NCBI GenBank assembly: GCA_021826655.1
Contig: JAKAZC010000032.1
Span: forward strand, 1-9,188
Direction of reading: 5' to 3'
From: Actinomycetes bacterium
GTDB lineage: Bacteria; Actinomycetota; Acidimicrobiia; Acidimicrobiales; RAAP-2
DNA: 9,188 bases
This document shows positions 1-5,782 of the stretch, piece by piece (positions within the stretch are counted from its first letter, which is position 1; every line of letters begins with the position of its first letter). Made by a program: the position numbers and the translations under genes. The notes below the pieces were generated by a model. That model had not been told where the DNA came from, did no database searches, and worked only from the letters and a program-made list of their open reading frames with translations.

Positions 1-1421
1 TGACAGCCACCTTCACCGACCAGCTGTCGGGGGCCAAGCTGGAACGTCCGGGTCTCCAGAGTGCGCTGCGTGCTGCCCGGGCTGGGCGGTTCGATCTCCT
101 CCTCGTCTATCGGGTGGACCGGCTGTCCCGGTCGGTGCGGGGTCTGGCCGAAGTGCTGGAGATCCTGGACGCGGCAGGGGTCGGGTTCCGCTCGGCCACC
201 GAGCCGTTCGACACCACGTCACCTGCCGGGCGGATGATGGTCCAGATGCTCGGGGTGTTCGCCGAGTTCGAGCGGGCCACCATCATCGACCGGGTCATCG
301 CCGGCATGGAGCGCAAGGCCTCCCAGGGCGGCTGGTGCGGCGGGCGCCATCCCTTCGGCTACCGGGCCGTCAAGGGTGACGGCACCCTCGATGTCGATGA
401 GGCCGAGGCACCATTGATTCCGGTCATCTTCGACCTCTACGTCAACAAGCGCCTCGGCACCCACGCCATTGCCAACTGGCTTCGTGATGCCGGGCTGTCC
501 ACCCGGGCGGGCAAGCCGTGGACCTACAAGGCGATCCTGACCATCCTGCGGAACCGCACCTACTTGGGCGAGGTGCACTTCCGGGGCACCTGGTCCAAGG
601 GAACCCATCCACCTCTTGTCGAGAGGAGCCTGTTCGACGCGGCCCAGGCCATCCTGTCCGAGCGCGGCGAGGACGTGTCGAAGCGGGCCTCCAACAGTTC
701 GGACTACCTCTTGACCGGGCTCGTGGTCTGTGGAGGCTGCGGCTGTCACTTCACCGGAACCCGGGCCACCGGGCGCAACGCCACCTACCGCTACTACACC
801 TGTGGCGGCCGCCAACGCAATGGAACGAAGACCTGCTCTGCCGATCGACTTCCGGCCGGAGCGCTTGACGACGCGGTGGTCCAGTCGCTCCTCGCCGCCT
901 ACGAGGACACCGACCTGTTCGCCAACGCTGTGGCCGAAGCCCACGGGCGTGCACAGCTCGGACACGCACGCCATGAAGGCGAGTTGGCCGCACTCGACGC
1001 CGAACTGGCCAAGGTCGATGCCGGGATCGACCGCTACCTTCGGGCCTTCGAGACCGGGGCGATGCCCGAGGAGATCTGCGGACCGCGAGTGAAGGACCTG
1101 GCCTCCCAGTCAACGGCCTTGCGGGCCCGCCGTGAGGTCCTGTCGGACGAAATGGAAGACGCCGATCTGACCGCCCCATCGCCTGAGGAACTGTCGGCGC
1201 TCCGTAACCGGGTGGCCGAGGCGCTTGCCAACGGTGACCCTGCTCCGGTCAAGGCACTGCTCCAGGCCCTCATCCACGAAATCCGGGTGGACAGCCGACA
1301 GGCCATCCACCCGGTCTTCCGTGTTCCTGTTGGCGGGGGCCATCAACAGGACGATGCGGTTCGCGCACCGTCCCGTTCGGTGGGCGCTACCGGACTCGAA
1401 CCGATGACCTGCTGGTTGTAA
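1..1421 (+). CDS. Large serine recombinase (integrase), 5' partial
   Basis: Site-specific DNA integrase of the resolvase/invertase superfamily, probably catalysing insertion and excision of the element that lies to the left. The reading frame is open from the window edge (first full codon at 3) and gives 472 residues. The N-terminal part that would carry the catalytic serine is outside the window. Visible in order: the rest of the resolvase domain, with FTDQLSG, YRVDRLSRS and the E-helix EFERATIIDR; a recombinase domain (GGRHPFGYRAV onward, about residues 112-235); a zinc ribbon with Cys 243, 246, 267 and 278 (CGGC, then YYTC and CSADR); a charged coiled-coil stretch (about 325-385); and a C-terminal region ending HPVFRVP. 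The last 13 codons (VGATGLEPMTCWL) are the antisense of the tRNA-Val gene, and the TAA stop lies in its anticodon loop. The GTG at 114 is internal (VDRLSRS), not a start. The frame looks intact. The family call is firm; the element's identity is unknown. Confidence 0.93.
   Translation, partial: TATFTDQLSGAKLERPGLQSALRAARAGRFDLLLVYRVDRLSRSVRGLAEVLEILDAAGVGFRSATEPFDTTSPAGRMMVQMLGVFAEFERATIIDRVIAGMERKASQGGWCGGRHPFGYRAVKGDGTLDVDEAEAPLIPVIFDLYVNKRLGTHAIANWLRDAGLSTRAGKPWTYKAILTILRNRTYLGEVHFRGTWSKGTHPPLVERSLFDAAQAILSERGEDVSKRASNSSDYLLTGLVVCGGCGCHFTGTRATGRNATYRYYTCGGRQRNGTKTCSADRLPAGALDDAVVQSLLAAYEDTDLFANAVAEAHGRAQLGHARHEGELAALDAELAKVDAGIDRYLRAFETGAMPEEICGPRVKDLASQSTALRARREVLSDEMEDADLTAPSPEELSALRNRVAEALANGDPAPVKALLQALIHEIRVDSRQAIHPVFRVPVGGGHQQDDAVRAPSRSVGATGLEPMTCWL
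1381..1421. other. Candidate attachment site (element/chromosome junction)
   Basis: This is the stretch shared by the integrase reading frame and the 3' half of tRNA-Val, from the discriminator base to the anticodon loop. Elements that insert into tRNA genes usually carry a copy of the tRNA 3' part, so one junction keeps a working tRNA beside the integrase and the other keeps the spare 3' fragment. The position of the integrase and its reading into the tRNA fit this. The exact crossover dinucleotide cannot be placed because the other junction is outside the window. Inference from layout, not from a visible repeat pair. Confidence 0.5.
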
Positions 1422-1454
1422 ACCAGCTGCTCTAACCAACTGAGCTAAGCGCCC
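1381..1454 (-). tRNA. tRNA-Val (anticodon UAC)
   Basis: A full cloverleaf reads on the minus strand over 74 nt. The acceptor stem GGGCGCT/AGCGCCC is perfect, with discriminator A. The D arm is GCTC/GAGC with a GG-containing loop. The anticodon stem GCTGG/CCAGC is perfect, with loop TTTACAA, so the anticodon is UAC at 1420-1418 and reads valine GUA codons. The T arm ATCGG/CCGGT has one G-U pair and loop TTCGAGT. CCA is not encoded; the discriminator is followed by CCG. The 3' 41 bp overlap the end of the serine recombinase on the other strand, as expected of a tRNA used as an attachment site and restored by the incoming element. The gene starts 13 bp after the stop of the phosphatase gene on the same strand. 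It may be read through from that gene or use a weak TAGCCT box (1465-1470) that overlaps the phosphatase stop codon. Confidence 0.96.
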
Positions 1455-1467
1455 GACGGCCCCGAGG

Positions 1468-2208
1468 CTACTGCGCGGCTGCGGCCAGGAACGCCTCGAG
1501 CAGTGCGGGGGACGAGGCCGCGAAGGGCATGCGGCGCTCGTCGTGGATGAGCGTCACCAGATCCCGTCCCTCGGCCTCGCCGAGCACCGCGCCGGCCTCG
1601 GTGCACACCAGCATGCCGCCGAGGTAGTCCCAGCTCCCGAGCGACGAGCCGCCGACCACCGCGTACCCGTCGAGCACCCCCTCGGCCACCGCGCACAGGT
1701 CGAGTGCTGCTGCGCCCAGGCACCGGTACTGGCCCCATCCGTAGTGGCGCGGCGGATAGCCGCTGAACGCCACGATGGCGGCGTCCAGCCGGTCGCACCC
1801 CGACGCCGTCAACGGCACGCCGTCCCGACGGGCGCCATCCCCCCGCACCGCCTCGAAACGGACCCCGGTCGCCTGGTCGACCACCAGTGCCGCCCGGGGT
1901 CCTTCGGCGTCGACCGCGCACAGGCTGGTGGCATACCAGGGGAGGCCACGGGAGGCGTTGGTCGAGCCGTCGACCGGGTCGGTGACGACCACCAGCCCGC
2001 GGTCGAGCCCCCGGCCACCGGACTCCTCGGACAGGACGCCCACCCCGGCCTCCTCCAGGACGGCCAGAGCGGCGGCGTCGGCGGCCAGGTCGTGGCGGTA
2101 CTGGCCGGCGACCGTCCCGGCCAGTTCCCAGTCGTCGAGGGCATCGAGGGCGTCGGCCACCGCCGAGGCGGTTGCGTGCAGGACCTCGAGGAGCGTGTCG
2201 TCGTCCAT
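1468..2208 (-). CDS. Inositol monophosphatase family protein
   Basis: Predicted Mg2+-dependent, Li+-sensitive sugar-phosphate phosphatase of the IMPase/FBPase/CysQ superfamily; cytoplasmic, 246 residues, slightly shorter than the usual 260-280. The metal-site motifs are present: SEE (Glu61-Glu62), DPVDGSTN (Asp77 to Asn84, classically DPxDGTxN) and WDYLGGMLVCTEAGA (Trp193-Asp194). YRHDLAAD (about 37-44) fits the N-terminal Asp-containing motif, but the usual nearby lysine is not evident. The substrate cannot be read from sequence; inositol-1-phosphate, histidinol phosphate, fructose bisphosphate or PAP are all possible in this superfamily. The ATG at 2208 has no Shine-Dalgarno sequence but sits exactly where a leaderless transcript would begin. 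The gene is divergent from the 2283 gene and ends 13 bp before tRNA-Val on the same strand. Confidence 0.9.
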   Translation of the reverse strand: MDDDTLLEVLHATASAVADALDALDDWELAGTVAGQYRHDLAADAAALAVLEEAGVGVLSEESGGRGLDRGLVVVTDPVDGSTNASRGLPWYATSLCAVDAEGPRAALVVDQATGVRFEAVRGDGARRDGVPLTASGCDRLDAAIVAFSGYPPRHYGWGQYRCLGAAALDLCAVAEGVLDGYAVVGGSSLGSWDYLGGMLVCTEAGAVLGEAEGRDLVTLIHDERRMPFAASSPALLEAFLAAAAQ

Positions 2209-2214
2209 GTGGCG

Positions 2215-2220
2215 ACGCTA
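2215..2220 (-). promoter_or_regulatory. -10 box TAGCGT of a leaderless promoter for the phosphatase
   Basis: On the minus strand TAGCGT is followed by six bases and then the ATG at 2208. This puts the box at -12 to -7 if transcription starts at the A of the start codon. That is the standard spacing of TANNNT boxes in actinobacterial leaderless genes, and no Shine-Dalgarno sequence precedes the ATG. A TTGACG lies further upstream (22 bp from the box) but is too far for a normal -35. Inferred from position and motif only. Confidence 0.5.
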
Positions 2221-2267
2221 CCGGAGGACCTCGCATGGACCCCGTCAACGGGGGACGGTGCACCCGA

Positions 2268-2279
2268 TATGGTGAGGGG
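2268..2279 (+). promoter_or_regulatory. TATGGT -10-like box overlapping a ribosome binding site
   Basis: TATGGT (2268-2273) fits a TANNNT -10 box and would start transcription near 2280, almost at the GTG of the downstream gene. The same stretch contains GGTGA (2271-2275), which can pair with the 3' end of 16S rRNA and sits 7 nt before that GTG, followed by GAGGGG (2274-2279). Only one reading can be the main one: either a nearly leaderless start, or a ribosome site on a transcript started further upstream. The divergent gap is only 74 bp. The site mainly serves to choose GTG 2283 as the start. Confidence 0.35.
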
Positions 2280-2282
2280 CCT

Positions 2283-2840
2283 GTGGCAGTCATCGATGTG
2301 GCCGGGTACGTGGCCGACCTCAAGGACCATTCGGTCGACCATGGGTTCCACGTGCACGACGAGCGCCATTTCGTCGAGACCTACTCCCTGCGTCAGGTAT
2401 GGGAGGTCGAACTCCACCCCGAGGACGGGTGCGGCGGTCCGCTGGACCTCCACCTGGCGCTCGAGGTCGACCCGCGCACCCTGCTCTCGTTCGAGGACGC
2501 GGTATTCGGGCTGCCCGAGGACGAGGACCCCCCGGACGAGTTCCATTTCGCCCTGACCTTCACCTGGGCCCTGCCACCCCTCCCCCACGGGCCGGACCTG
2601 CTGCGCCTGGCCATCGACCTGGCCGGGGTGGGCGGCATCGAGCTCCCCCTCGAGGTCTCGGCCATCGACTCCTACGCTTCGGCGACCGACGCTGCCGAAC
2701 GCCGGCTCAGCATCGTCGCCCGCACCCCCGTGTCGCTGGCCCGGGTCCTGTCGGGTGAGGAGATGATGTGCGAGGTCTTCGACCGTTGCCTGGCCGTCAG
2801 CCGCTTCCTCCTCGACTCCGCGCCCCGCTGGCTCGGGTGA
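2283..2840 (+). CDS. Conserved-looking hypothetical protein, 185 aa
   Basis: I do not recognise this family. From the chosen GTG start the protein has 185 residues, is clearly acidic, and has no signal peptide or membrane segment, so it is probably cytoplasmic. It begins VAVIDVAGYVADL. It carries a His/Glu-rich stretch (HGFHVHDERHFVETY, about 20-34), alternating hydrophobic segments typical of beta strands (WEVELHP, LDLHLALEVDP, HFALTFTWALP), and a C-terminal helix ending SAPRWLG. Upstream in-frame starts exist (ATG 2235, or further up inside the phosphatase gene), but GGTGA/GAGGGG precedes the GTG at 2283 and the longer versions add only Arg/Gly/Pro-rich, shadow-like sequence. The stop overlaps the start of the lipoprotein gene by 4 bp (GTGA), so the two are probably one operon and may act together. 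Coding is well supported by the clean frame and the coupling; function is unknown. Confidence 0.75.
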   Translation: MAVIDVAGYVADLKDHSVDHGFHVHDERHFVETYSLRQVWEVELHPEDGCGGPLDLHLALEVDPRTLLSFEDAVFGLPEDEDPPDEFHFALTFTWALPPLPHGPDLLRLAIDLAGVGGIELPLEVSAIDSYASATDAAERRLSIVARTPVSLARVLSGEEMMCEVFDRCLAVSRFLLDSAPRWLG

Positions 2841-3259
2841 GGGATCCGGCCCGGGCCCGGCGGGGACGGCTGGTCGCCGCCACCGCCGCGCTCGTGGCCG
2901 CCGGTTCGGTGCTCTCCGCCTGCGCCGCAAGTGCCGGTGACCTGGCCCGTGCCTCGTGCGCCCACGTGAACACCTCGATCGGCCTGTACGAGCGGTCGGC
3001 CGTCACCACCGACCCGGCCAGGGCCAAGGCCCTGGCCGACGAGGCCTACCTCGAGCTCCTGGCCGCCATTCCCATCGCCGCCCAGGCGGCATACCACGAC
3101 ATCCGGTGGGAGTCCCTGTCGACCACCCTCTCGGAGGCGAACCGGGTGCCGGAATCGGAGCTGCTGGCTTCGTTGCGGTCCCAGTGCCAGAGCGCCGACG
3201 CTTCGGTCTTCGGCCAACTGCCACCCCCATCGTCGACGCCTGGCGGCAACGCCGGTTGA
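2837..3259 (+). CDS. Small predicted lipoprotein, 140 aa
   Basis: No known family recognised. The N-terminus is a lipoprotein signal: a basic n-region (RARRGR, residues 6-11), a hydrophobic Ala/Val/Leu core (12-27) and the lipobox LSAC with Cys29, the expected lipidation site for Lgt and the cut site for signal peptidase II. The mature part has about 112 residues, with two more cysteines (in ARASCAHVN and RSQCQSA) that could form a disulfide. It is mostly helical-looking and ends in a Pro/Ser/Gly tail (PPPSSTPGGNAG). It probably faces outward on the membrane. The GTG start at 2837 overlaps the preceding stop as GTGA, a classic sign of translational coupling with the 185-residue protein. A start at 2768 would add 23 Arg/Pro-rich residues inside that gene and is less likely. 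A strong hairpin follows the stop. Confidence 0.75.
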   Translation: MRDPARARRGRLVAATAALVAAGSVLSACAASAGDLARASCAHVNTSIGLYERSAVTTDPARAKALADEAYLELLAAIPIAAQAAYHDIRWESLSTTLSEANRVPESELLASLRSQCQSADASVFGQLPPPSSTPGGNAG

Positions 3260-3260
3260 C

Positions 3261-3305
3261 ACCGTGGTCCGGACCCCGGTACGGCTCGGTGGTCCGGACT
3301 ACGGT
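3261..3305. terminator. Bidirectional hairpin terminator between convergent genes
   Basis: ACCGTGGTCCGGACC (3261-3275) pairs with GGTCCGGACTACGGT (3291-3305): a 15-bp stem with one G-U/C-A position and a 15-nt loop. The stem begins one base after the lipoprotein stop, and its right arm contains the stop codon of the convergent acyltransferase gene, so it can serve both transcripts. No T-run follows on either side, so it would be a U-less hairpin of the kind common in high-G+C actinobacteria. The arms also form an 11-bp direct repeat GTGGTCCGGAC (3264-3274 and 3289-3299), because their core GTCCGGAC is itself palindromic. A protein-binding site is therefore an alternative. Confidence 0.6.
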
Positions 3306-5584
3306 CCGCGCGTTCCCGACGGCGTGAGGGGGCCCGAGGCGGACACCGTGGACGGCGGCGAACCGGCTGTCGGGATCGACGGCGCCGTGGCCAGGCTGCG
3401 GCCGGCCTGCTGCAACCGACCCACCTGCACGACGCCGGGAAGGAGGTGCGCCGCCAGCCACTGGCCGGCGGCCGCCGTCGGCACGATGTGCACGCCGTCG
3501 CCGTCACGGAGCTGGACGCCGTCCACGGTGCTCGTGTACCTGCCGCCCGGGCAGACCATCGCCCCGAAGTCCACCAGGCGCACATCGGACGGGTGCTCGG
3601 CCGCGACGCGGCCGAGCATGGCGTTGTACAGGGACAGGCGGGTCGGCGAGTCTTCGGGCCAGGCGAGGCCGTCGGCCTGCTCCCCCGAGCTGAAGCACGG
3701 TGCGGTGAGAAACTCGACATAGGCACCCGTCGCTGTGGCCACGTGGACGGCTTGCTCGAGCGACCTCTGCAGGACCGCGTCGAACCCGGGCTCGCCGATG
3801 TGGGTCCAGCGCCCGCCGATCTTTCGGTCCATGACCTCCCACCGGCCGGCCAGGACCAGCACCACGTTCGGGTGGAACGCCGCGATGTTCCCACCCCACT
3901 GTGCCGGCCACTGGCTGGTGGCCGGTGCACCGCTGTTGCACTGGGTCGCCATCGGGTCCGGAACCCCGTGAGCGATGTACTCGGTGCTGCGCACCACCCC
4001 GCACCCCACGATGGCACCGTTGTCGATATCGACGCCGTAGGCCTGCTGGGGCGAGTCGGCGAGCAGGGCGAACCCGAGCCGCCAGGCTACCGAGTCGCCC
4101 AGGACCGCGACCCGCACCGTCGGTCCGGTGGCGGTGGTGCCGCTGGCCAGGGACGGTCCGGCGGCGTCGGCCGCGACCGGGAGGGTGGCCACCACGGTGA
4201 CGGCCACGACCCCGACGAAGGCGCCGGAAGTCGCGAGCCACCCGCGCCATTCCGTCAGCGTCGACAGGCGACCCCGCCGGATGGGGCGCTCGACCAGGTA
4301 GAAGGACGCCGTGGCGACCACCAGGGCAGCCGTGAAGCGGACTGCAAGCAGCGGCAGCCCGTACAGGTGCACTCGACCGGCGTCCAGCAGCGAGAACAGG
4401 GGGAAGTGCCACAGGTAGAGGCCATAGGAGATCGTGCCCACGAAGACCAGCGGCCGGTTGGCCAGCACCCGTGCCAACGAGCCGGACTGACCCGTCACGA
4501 TCGCGAACAGGACGGCGGCGACCGACAGCGCCACCAGGAGTTCGCCGCCGTCGAACAGGAAGCCCGTCGGACCGGCCAGCCGACCACACAGGACGACCAA
4601 GAAGGCCAGGGCGGCCCACCCCACGACCTGCACGGCGAGCCGGGCGGTCGAGCTCGAGAGCTCCCACGCGGTGATGGGCTTGACGCTCGGACCCCGGCGA
4701 CGCTGGATGTCCCGCCGGTGGGCGGGTGGGGAGCCCAGGCCTGCGGTGCCGACGGAGGGATGCGCCCGGCCGAACTCCACCTCGTCGAGTTCGGGCACCG
4801 GCATCGGGACGGGTCGGCGGCGTTGGGCCCATATGGCCATTCCCGTCGCCAGGGCCGCCCCCACCAGGATGTCCTGGGACCGCGTGTCGGTCCCCTCGTA
4901 CAACCGGGTGACCGAGGCACCGTGGAGGAACGACCACCGCATGTCGGCCGCCGAGGCGAGGGCGCCCACCACCGCGGCGGCCAGCACCGGGTAGAGCCGG
5001 AGCGAGGGGCGCAGCCGCCGACCGGCGTGCAGGAGCACGAGGACCACTGGCGGCCACACGATGTAGAACTGCTCCTCGATCGCCAGCGACCACATGTGGG
5101 AGAGCGGGGACGGCTGGGCCGCCGTCGAGAAGTAGTTGGTCCCTGCCATGATGAAGTGCCAGTTGGCCACGTAGAACAGGGTGGCCAGCGAGTCGAGGCG
5201 CAGATTCGCGAACTCGCCGGGGGTGGCGGCGAAGCGGGCGTAGGCGGCGACCCCGACGAGGAGCAGGAGCAGTGCCGGCAGCAGCCGGCGTGCTCTGCGG
5301 GTCCAGAACTGTCCGAGTCGGATGGTGAGACGCCGCGCCCACTCCCCCAGCAGGAGCGAGGTGATCAGGAATCCCGACAGGACGAAGAACATGTTGACGC
5401 CCAGGAAGCCACCCGTGGCCATCGGCGCACCGCCGTGGTAGAGCAGCACGCCGATGACGGCCACGGCGCGCACGCCGTCCAGGGCCGGGACGAACCCGAA
5501 GACGATGGTGCGCCCGCGGCGTACCGGGACGGCCACAGTGGGTCGGGGGGTCCTGGCCGGCGGAGCTGCGATCGGGGCGCTCAC
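3299..5584 (-). CDS. Membrane O-acyltransferase with C-terminal SGNH domain (OafA/OatA-like)
   Basis: Predicted integral membrane enzyme that transfers acyl (often acetyl) groups to a cell-surface glycan, peptidoglycan or glycolipid. About 761 residues from the GTG at 5584. The acyltransferase-3 domain starts FVPALDGVRA (about 32-41) with the family's R-X10-H motif (Arg39, His50), then FFVLSGFLITSLLL and MWSLAIEEQFYIVWP (about 164-178), with some ten to eleven hydrophobic segments up to about 467. A hydrophilic Arg/Pro-rich insert of some 60 residues interrupts it (about 255-315). The extracytoplasmic SGNH domain follows: VLGDS (Ser498), AGRWEVMD and DGDGVH (Asp696, His699), which would form the catalytic triad. 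A Pro/Ser-rich tail ends the protein. The frame stays open to a TTG at 5758, but that TTG lies in a hairpin loop and the extra 58 residues are Pro-rich. The GTG at 5584 has GGGGGGA upstream. The substrate is unknown; no glycan gene is nearby. Confidence 0.92.
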   Translation of the reverse strand: MSAPIAAPPARTPRPTVAVPVRRGRTIVFGFVPALDGVRAVAVIGVLLYHGGAPMATGGFLGVNMFFVLSGFLITSLLLGEWARRLTIRLGQFWTRRARRLLPALLLLLVGVAAYARFAATPGEFANLRLDSLATLFYVANWHFIMAGTNYFSTAAQPSPLSHMWSLAIEEQFYIVWPPVVLVLLHAGRRLRPSLRLYPVLAAAVVGALASAADMRWSFLHGASVTRLYEGTDTRSQDILVGAALATGMAIWAQRRRPVPMPVPELDEVEFGRAHPSVGTAGLGSPPAHRRDIQRRRGPSVKPITAWELSSSTARLAVQVVGWAALAFLVVLCGRLAGPTGFLFDGGELLVALSVAAVLFAIVTGQSGSLARVLANRPLVFVGTISYGLYLWHFPLFSLLDAGRVHLYGLPLLAVRFTAALVVATASFYLVERPIRRGRLSTLTEWRGWLATSGAFVGVVAVTVVATLPVAADAAGPSLASGTTATGPTVRVAVLGDSVAWRLGFALLADSPQQAYGVDIDNGAIVGCGVVRSTEYIAHGVPDPMATQCNSGAPATSQWPAQWGGNIAAFHPNVVLVLAGRWEVMDRKIGGRWTHIGEPGFDAVLQRSLEQAVHVATATGAYVEFLTAPCFSSGEQADGLAWPEDSPTRLSLYNAMLGRVAAEHPSDVRLVDFGAMVCPGGRYTSTVDGVQLRDGDGVHIVPTAAAGQWLAAHLLPGVVQVGRLQQAGRSLATAPSIPTAGSPPSTVSASGPLTPSGTRGP

Positions 5585-5745
5585 GTCCGGGGGTCCCCCC
5601 GTCGGGGGCGGTGACCCCGTCTGGGGCGGGCTCGGTGGGTCATGGCGCCCCCATGTTCGCAGATGGGCGACCGTTGGGACACCCCCGATCCGGGGCGCGC
5701 TGCGCGGGATCGGCGCCGGCGCCCCGTCCGCCGGCGGCACCCCCG
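5585..5745 (-). other. Structured G+C-rich leader upstream of the acyltransferase
   Basis: There is no convincing gene here. The stretch carries several short dyads: GGCGCCGGCGCC (5712-5723), CGGGG/CCCCG arms around 5602-5618, and GGGGG-T-CCCCC (5589-5599). On the minus strand the last one places the presumed Shine-Dalgarno run (GGGGGGA) directly beside a complementary C run just before the GTG, so a small hairpin could mask the ribosome site. I see no TANNNT box at a useful position for the acyltransferase. Its promoter is therefore unplaced, or it relies on read-through from the aldehyde dehydrogenase gene. Confidence 0.3.
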
Positions 5746-5769
5746 GCGCCGGCCCCAACGGGCCGGCGC
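5746..5769 (-). terminator. Hairpin terminator after the aldehyde dehydrogenase gene
   Basis: GCGCCGGCCC (5746-5755) and GGGCCGGCGC (5760-5769) are perfect inverted repeats with a 4-base loop. They form a 10-bp stem made only of G-C pairs, beginning 13 bp downstream of the dehydrogenase stop codon. No T-run follows in the minus-strand direction. The position and stem strength favour termination or mRNA 3'-end protection. Confidence 0.6.
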
Positions 5770-5782
5770 AAGGGGTCCAGGG

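Noticed and set aside
114..116. GTG as the start of the recombinase
   Set aside because: The frame upstream encodes conserved resolvase sequence (FTDQLSG, LLLVYR), so the true start is outside the window.
219..974. 251-residue minus-strand frame under the serine recombinase
   Set aside because: Low-complexity Gly/Val/His product fully antisense to recombinase motifs such as the zinc ribbon.
1809..2930. 373-residue minus-strand frame spanning three genes
   Set aside because: It crosses the divergent gap and two real genes and is Arg/Pro-rich. The phosphatase motifs are in another frame.
3446..5614. 722-residue open frame on the plus strand opposite the acyltransferase
   Set aside because: It is the antisense shadow of a real G+C-rich gene. 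The product is Arg/Gly/Pro/His-rich with no domain or membrane pattern, while the opposite frame has every acyltransferase and SGNH motif.
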